Assembly: GCA_945483255.1 (NCBI GenBank) | Contig: CALYRP010000033.1 | Coordinates: 1-9,098 of the forward strand | Origin: an uncultured Pseudomonadota bacterium | GTDB lineage: Bacteria; Pseudomonadota; Alphaproteobacteria; Rs-D84 | Direction: 5' to 3' | DNA: 9,098 nucleotides | Shown here: positions 5,520-9,098 of the stretch, piece after piece | Numbering within the stretch: the first letter of the stretch is position 1 | Layout: each line of letters starts with the position of its first letter | Notes under the pieces: model-generated | The model's database searches: none | What the model saw: the letters and a program-made list of their open reading frames with translations, nothing else | What the model was told of the DNA's origin: nothing | Translations under genes and position numbers: made by a program

Positions 5520-5630
5520 ATGAAAACAAGCGGAATTTTTTTACCATTTTGGCAATTATTTGCTGCAATTTTCACATATCATTTATTCGTTGAAGGTTTG
5601 AAAAAGCTTGGTTTGGTAAAAAGTAAATAA
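5520..5630 (+). CDS. 36-residue single-pass membrane microprotein
   Basis: The reading frame runs from ATG at 5520 to TAA at 5630 and encodes MKTSGIFLPF at the start and GLVKSK at the end. I do not recognise a family. Residues 5-24 are hydrophobic and aromatic (F, W, Y, L, I), enough for one membrane helix; a basic tail (KK at 28-29, K34, K36) would favour its staying on the cytosolic side. Support for a real gene is contextual: a perfect -35/-10 pair, AAGGA (5509-5513) six bases before the ATG, and position as first gene of the rpmH transcript with a 60-bp gap to rpmH. Its Trp and Pro and the charged end argue against random AT-rich noise, but conservation is untested. It could also be a leader peptide affecting rpmH expression. 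Confidence 0.6.
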   Translation: MKTSGIFLPFWQLFAAIFTYHLFVEGLKKLGLVKSK

Positions 5631-5690
5631 AATAGTTGCGTTTTCAAAAAACTTATGATTAAATAAGACGCAGTCAAAAAGGATTTAACA

Positions 5691-5843
5691 ATGGCAACAA
5701 AAAGAACATATCAACCATCTAAAACACGCCGTGTAAAAACACATGGATTCCGTGAAAAAATGGCAACAAAATCTGGACGCGATGTTTTGAATCGTCGTCG
5801 CGCATGTGGCCGTAAACGCTTGGCCGTATCTGCCGTTAATTAA
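5691..5843 (+). CDS. rpmH: 50S ribosomal protein L34
   Basis: A 50-residue, strongly basic protein of the large ribosomal subunit. It begins MATKRTYQPSKTRR, which matches the universal KRTYQPS core with three extra N-terminal residues. It continues with THGFREKMATKSGRDVLNRR and ends in RKRLAVSAVN, the classic L34 pattern. Cys39 replaces the usual residue in the RRRAxGRKRL segment, otherwise nothing is missing. The ribosome site AAAGGA (5678-5683) is seven bases before the ATG. It shares the strong promoter at 5465 with the preceding microprotein. rnpA, the normal downstream partner of rpmH in many bacteria, is absent; a terminator follows after 28 bases. Confidence 0.97.
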   Translation: MATKRTYQPSKTRRVKTHGFREKMATKSGRDVLNRRRACGRKRLAVSAVN

Positions 5844-5864
5844 AAGATGGTAAAAAACGAAATT

Positions 5865-5891
5865 AAAAAACCGCCCAATCGGGCGTTTTTT
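5865..5891. terminator. Bidirectional terminator between rpmH and the thioesterase gene
   Basis: CGCCC (5872-5876) and GGGCG (5881-5885) pair around AATC, flanked by AAAAAA and TTTTTT. It serves rpmH on the plus strand and the valS-thioesterase operon on the minus strand. Confidence 0.9.
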
Positions 5892-5905
5892 ATTTATATT
5901 GTTTA

Positions 5906-6634
5906 TTATTGTTTATCCCAACGACACACTATTTTTGCATGCTCAATTTCATCTGTCATGATTTTATGACGGGTTGTATTACCATCAAATGCAACTTCTA
6001 TATGAACATTTGGTGTATTTGGATTTATTTCATGTTCAAAATAAACATCTATACCACGTAATTTATGTTGATTACGATATTCAAAACCAACACTTTCTGT
6101 TGCCCATACTGTATAAACCGCATTATTTATATGTTGATTAACATCAATATCATCAAAACGACATGCCATAACATGTGTTTTAGTTGGAACAAAATCAGCA
6201 CATTTATCAAAATCACGATTCCAAACTCGTTCATCTATTCCACCCCAATCTGGAATATATTCGCTGATACGAACAGGACGACGCGTTTCAAGGTTAATCA
6301 AAACCCATTGCGACATTGCACGAATTTTTAAATTGCCTTTTTCGTCCCTAACTTCAAAATCACGTTCGCTTCGCACCGCACTTGGAATCGTTGGCCATGT
6401 TGAATAAATCAGTTTTTCTTTGGCACGTGGCACATCAATAATATCAACAAACATATGTGTCACAACCCATGCGACATTACGCGCATGACAATATTCGCGC
6501 CCCGCGCCCAACATATCTGCATGTTTACCCGCCAAACCTTGCAATTCGTTCATCAACATAATTGGACGCATAAAGCCATATCTGTCGCATTGATAAGATT
6601 TTAAAGTATGTTCTTCAACCAGTTTTGTTGCCAT
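5906..6634 (-). CDS. Acyl-ACP thioesterase (Fat family)
   Basis: A 242-residue protein of the acyl-ACP thioesterase family, which hydrolyses acyl-ACP to free fatty acid and ACP in the cytosol and so ends fatty-acid synthesis or releases a defined chain length. It reads as two hotdog domains: 1 to about 135, and about 150-242. The second begins with the signature DIDVNQHINN, placing D164, N166 and H168 at the catalytic triad-like positions known from FatA/FatB, followed by YTVWATES. A further acidic residue at E200 or E202 in FEHEI is a candidate catalytic Glu. There is no signal peptide. The ribosome site AGGAGA lies six bases before the ATG. The valS stop is 24 bases upstream, so the two are almost surely one operon. 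Chain-length preference cannot be read from the sequence. Confidence 0.9.
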   Translation of the reverse strand: MATKLVEEHTLKSYQCDRYGFMRPIMLMNELQGLAGKHADMLGAGREYCHARNVAWVVTHMFVDIIDVPRAKEKLIYSTWPTIPSAVRSERDFEVRDEKGNLKIRAMSQWVLINLETRRPVRISEYIPDWGGIDERVWNRDFDKCADFVPTKTHVMACRFDDIDVNQHINNAVYTVWATESVGFEYRNQHKLRGIDVYFEHEINPNTPNVHIEVAFDGNTTRHKIMTDEIEHAKIVCRWDKQ

Positions 6635-6658
6635 GACTTCTCTCCTAGGGTTTAGTGA

Positions 6659-9070
6659 TTATTCATTATTTTGAACAACAACGAAATCTGTTTCTTTTCC
6701 CAAAACAATATTGTTTGCACGCGCCGCAGATTTAATAAGCCCATGTAAAACCTCTGGTGTGTCGCTTGGAATTGTCAGGGTTTCCAGTTTTGCGCCATTA
6801 CCGATTTTGCGTTCCGTACGAAGCCCACGAACATTTTTCAAAATATCCAGCGCAATCCCCATTTGTGAAACATCGGTATCACATTCTTCTTTTGCAACAG
6901 GATATTGTGTTAAATGTAAAGTGTTGCCGCCTTCGAAATCTTTATAGATTTTTTGCCATAGTTCTTCGGTGATAAATGGAATAAATGGCGCATAAAGTCC
7001 GATGATTGCACGCAACACTTCGAACAATGTCCATTGTGCAGACAATTTAGATTGCGCGCTGTATTTTTCAGGTGTCCAGAATCTGTCTTTGATAAATTCC
7101 AAATATTGATCACAGAATATATCCCAGAAAAATGAATCAATCGCCGAACGAGAATTATAATTATCGTATTTATCTAAATTTTTACGGGTTTCGTTTATTG
7201 TTTTATTTAATTCAGATAACACCCATCTATCTTCGATAAATCTTTCAGAAACCGGTATCTGTTGCGCAGTTTTTGGATCAAAATCAGTCAAATTCATCAA
7301 AACATATTTTGATGCATTCCAAAGTTTTGTTAATAATTTTGAACCACGTTTAACTTCATCATCACTGTATCTTAAATCTGTTCCAATTGGGGCAGTTGCG
7401 ATCCAATAACGCAACGCATCCGCACCAAATTTTGCCACACTGTCCAATGGGTCGGTTCCATTACCTTTGGTTTTGGACATTTTTTGTCCCTTTGAATCAC
7501 GAACAAGGCCATGGAAATTAACAGTATGGAACGGAACATCGCCCATTACATATATACCCATCATTATCATACGTGCAACCCAGAAAAAGATAATGTCTGC
7601 ACCCGTATATAATAAATCTGTTGGATAATATTTTTTCAATTCCAATGTTTCATCTGGCCAACCCAATGTTGAAAACGGCCAAAGCCCCGATGAAAACCAA
7701 GTATCCAAAACATCTTTATCACGTGTCAATGTTTTGCCACCAGATTGTTTTATTGCGTCATCTTCTGTTTCTGCGACATAAACATTGCCTTCATCATCAT
7801 ACCAAGCCGGTATATGATGTCCCCACCACAATTGACGAGAAATTGTCCATGGTCGAATATTTTTCATCCATGCCATAAACAAATTATATCTGTGTTCTGG
7901 CAAGAATTTAATTTTGCCTTCTTCAACTGCTTTGATAGCTGGTTGTGCCAAAGTCGCAGCATCAACGAACCATTGATCAGACAACATTGGTTCAACCGGC
8001 ACACCGCCACGTTCTGAATATGGTGTTGGAATAATTTTATCTTCGATTTTAACCATTAAACCGGCTGCTTCTAAATCTTCAACGATGGCCTTTCGTGCAA
8101 CATATCTGTCCATGCCACGGTATTTTTCTGGCACAACAGACTCATCATTTAATTTCGCATCTTTTGTTAAAATACAAAGCGGTTCAAGATTATGACGAAG
8201 CCCAACTTCATAATCGTCAAAATCGTGCGCAGGTGTAATTTTTACCGCACCAGTCCCCTTTTCAGGATCCGCATGTTCGTCCCCAATAACAGGAATTTTA
8301 ATATCCGTTAATGGAATAACGGCTGTTTTTCCGATTAAATGTTTTAATTTTTCATTTTCCGGATGAACCGCTATCGCTTTATCGCCAAACAATGTTTCTG
8401 GACGCGTTGTAGCAATTTCAATAAATCCCCCATCTTTAAGTGGATAATTAAAATAATAGAATTTTCCGTTTTCTTCACGGGTATCAATTTCCAAATCAGA
8501 AACGGATGTCTGTTGTTTTGGGCACCAATTAACAAGACGTTTTTCGCGATATATCAAACCTTCGTTATACATTTTAACGAATAATTTCGTAACTGCACGT
8601 GACAAACCTTCGTCCATGGTGAATCTTTCGCGTTTCCACACAGGCGTTACCCCCAAGATATGTAATTGGTTTATAATTTGACCACCCTTGTCCGCCTTCC
8701 AAGTCCATGCTGCATCTAATTTTTCGTTCAAACTTAAAGTATTTGGGTTTATCCCGCGTTTTGACAAATCGCGTTCAACTAATAATTGGGTTGCAATAGA
8801 TGCATGATCTGTCCCTGGTTGCCATAACACATCAAACCCATCCATTCTTTTATAACGACAAATAATATCAGTCAACACGTTATCCAAAGCATGTCCCATA
8901 TGCAGATTACCAGTCACATTTGGCGGTGGCATCATAATACAGAAAGACTTTTTATTACTGTCCACATCGTTATCCCAAAAATGGTTTTCATCCCAAAATT
9001 TTTGTATTTTGGATTCCATTTCACGCGTATCAATATTTTTACCCAATTCAATATGCATAATAAACCCCAT
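6659..9070 (-). CDS. valS: Valyl-tRNA synthetase, lacking the C-terminal coiled coil
   Basis: This class I aminoacyl-tRNA synthetase charges tRNA-Val with valine and edits mischarged threonine. I chose the ATG at 9070, preceded at five bases by AGGGGA (9076-9081), giving 803 residues; ATG 9058 (791 residues) is also possible. Residues below count from 9070. The HIGH box is HMGH (57-60) within PPPNVTGNLHMGHAL. The editing domain is inserted at about 210-350, with TTRPETLFGD near its start. The class signature WWGHHIP is at 415-421. The KMSKS box is KMSKT (530-534), followed by KGNGTDPLD. The anticodon-binding domain runs from about 610 to 750. The protein stops soon after, without the C-terminal coiled-coil arm that brings typical bacterial ValRS to about 870-950 residues. 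It forms an operon with the thioesterase; its promoter is outside the window. Confidence 0.97.
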   Translation of the reverse strand: MGFIMHIELGKNIDTREMESKIQKFWDENHFWDNDVDSNKKSFCIMMPPPNVTGNLHMGHALDNVLTDIICRYKRMDGFDVLWQPGTDHASIATQLLVERDLSKRGINPNTLSLNEKLDAAWTWKADKGGQIINQLHILGVTPVWKRERFTMDEGLSRAVTKLFVKMYNEGLIYREKRLVNWCPKQQTSVSDLEIDTREENGKFYYFNYPLKDGGFIEIATTRPETLFGDKAIAVHPENEKLKHLIGKTAVIPLTDIKIPVIGDEHADPEKGTGAVKITPAHDFDDYEVGLRHNLEPLCILTKDAKLNDESVVPEKYRGMDRYVARKAIVEDLEAAGLMVKIEDKIIPTPYSERGGVPVEPMLSDQWFVDAATLAQPAIKAVEEGKIKFLPEHRYNLFMAWMKNIRPWTISRQLWWGHHIPAWYDDEGNVYVAETEDDAIKQSGGKTLTRDKDVLDTWFSSGLWPFSTLGWPDETLELKKYYPTDLLYTGADIIFFWVARMIMMGIYVMGDVPFHTVNFHGLVRDSKGQKMSKTKGNGTDPLDSVAKFGADALRYWIATAPIGTDLRYSDDEVKRGSKLLTKLWNASKYVLMNLTDFDPKTAQQIPVSERFIEDRWVLSELNKTINETRKNLDKYDNYNSRSAIDSFFWDIFCDQYLEFIKDRFWTPEKYSAQSKLSAQWTLFEVLRAIIGLYAPFIPFITEELWQKIYKDFEGGNTLHLTQYPVAKEECDTDVSQMGIALDILKNVRGLRTERKIGNGAKLETLTIPSDTPEVLHGLIKSAARANNIVLGKETDFVVVQNNE

Positions 9071-9098
9071 TTGTATCCCCTGAATTGTACACAATAAA

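Noticed and set aside
5636..5664. Possible separate rpmH promoter (TTGCGT with TTAAAT, 17 bp apart)
   Set aside because: Only three of six and four of six bases match, and the full-consensus promoter upstream already accounts for rpmH transcription.
6659..9070. Archaeal-type (type 2) ValRS as in Rickettsia
   Set aside because: The short length suggested it, but the PPPNVTGNLHMGHAL start and the rest of the catalytic core read as ordinary bacterial ValRS.
9071..9094. Upstream TTG start for valS
   Set aside because: It lies before the AGGGGA ribosome site, which is correctly spaced for the ATG at 9070, and adds residues not expected in the family.

Overview
This is an AT-rich bacterial chromosome segment. 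It most likely comes from an alphaproteobacterium with a reduced or host-associated style of genome. Two things support that: the MerR-like regulator resembles the small MerR/MlrA-type proteins common in Alphaproteobacteria, and the GyrA, ValRS and L34 sequences read as that lineage. Taxonomy is inferred from protein resemblance only; no 16S or other marker lies in the window. The genetic code is standard, with TGG for Trp and no in-frame TGA.

Layout. Positions 1-365 hold no protein gene. They contain two about 95% identical direct copies of a roughly 159-bp segment with a 206-bp period; the second runs into an intact tRNA-Gln(TTG) gene (352-425, minus), while the first carries only the last 14 bases of that tRNA. 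Positions 426-2070 are an accessory block of three small genes between tRNA-Gln and tRNA-Glu: an ASCH/PUA-like protein (plus), a DEDDh 3'-5' exonuclease (minus, stop codons overlapping) and an HD-like histidine-rich protein (plus). Positions 2071-2145 are tRNA-Glu(CTC), followed by a strong bidirectional terminator.

Positions 2193-5359 (minus) form a gyrA-merR operon. Positions 5360-5519 are a divergent promoter region with a gyrA promoter on the minus strand, a full-consensus sigma-70 promoter on the plus strand, and a perfect 10+10 bp inverted repeat between them. The plus-strand promoter drives an unrecognised 36-residue membrane microprotein (5520-5630) and then rpmH (5691-5843), which ends at a bidirectional terminator. 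Positions 5906-9070 (minus) are a valS - acyl-ACP thioesterase operon; valS begins near the right edge.

The housekeeping genes cover topology control (gyrase A), translation (ValRS, L34, two tRNAs) and fatty-acid release (thioesterase). The best leads are the repeats at tRNA-Gln, the dyad plus microprotein between gyrA and rpmH, Tyr/Glu at the quinolone positions of GyrA, a terminator copy inside the merR coding region, a ValRS without its C-terminal coiled coil, and the three-gene cassette between the tRNAs. I did not find a clear, complete new multi-gene system.
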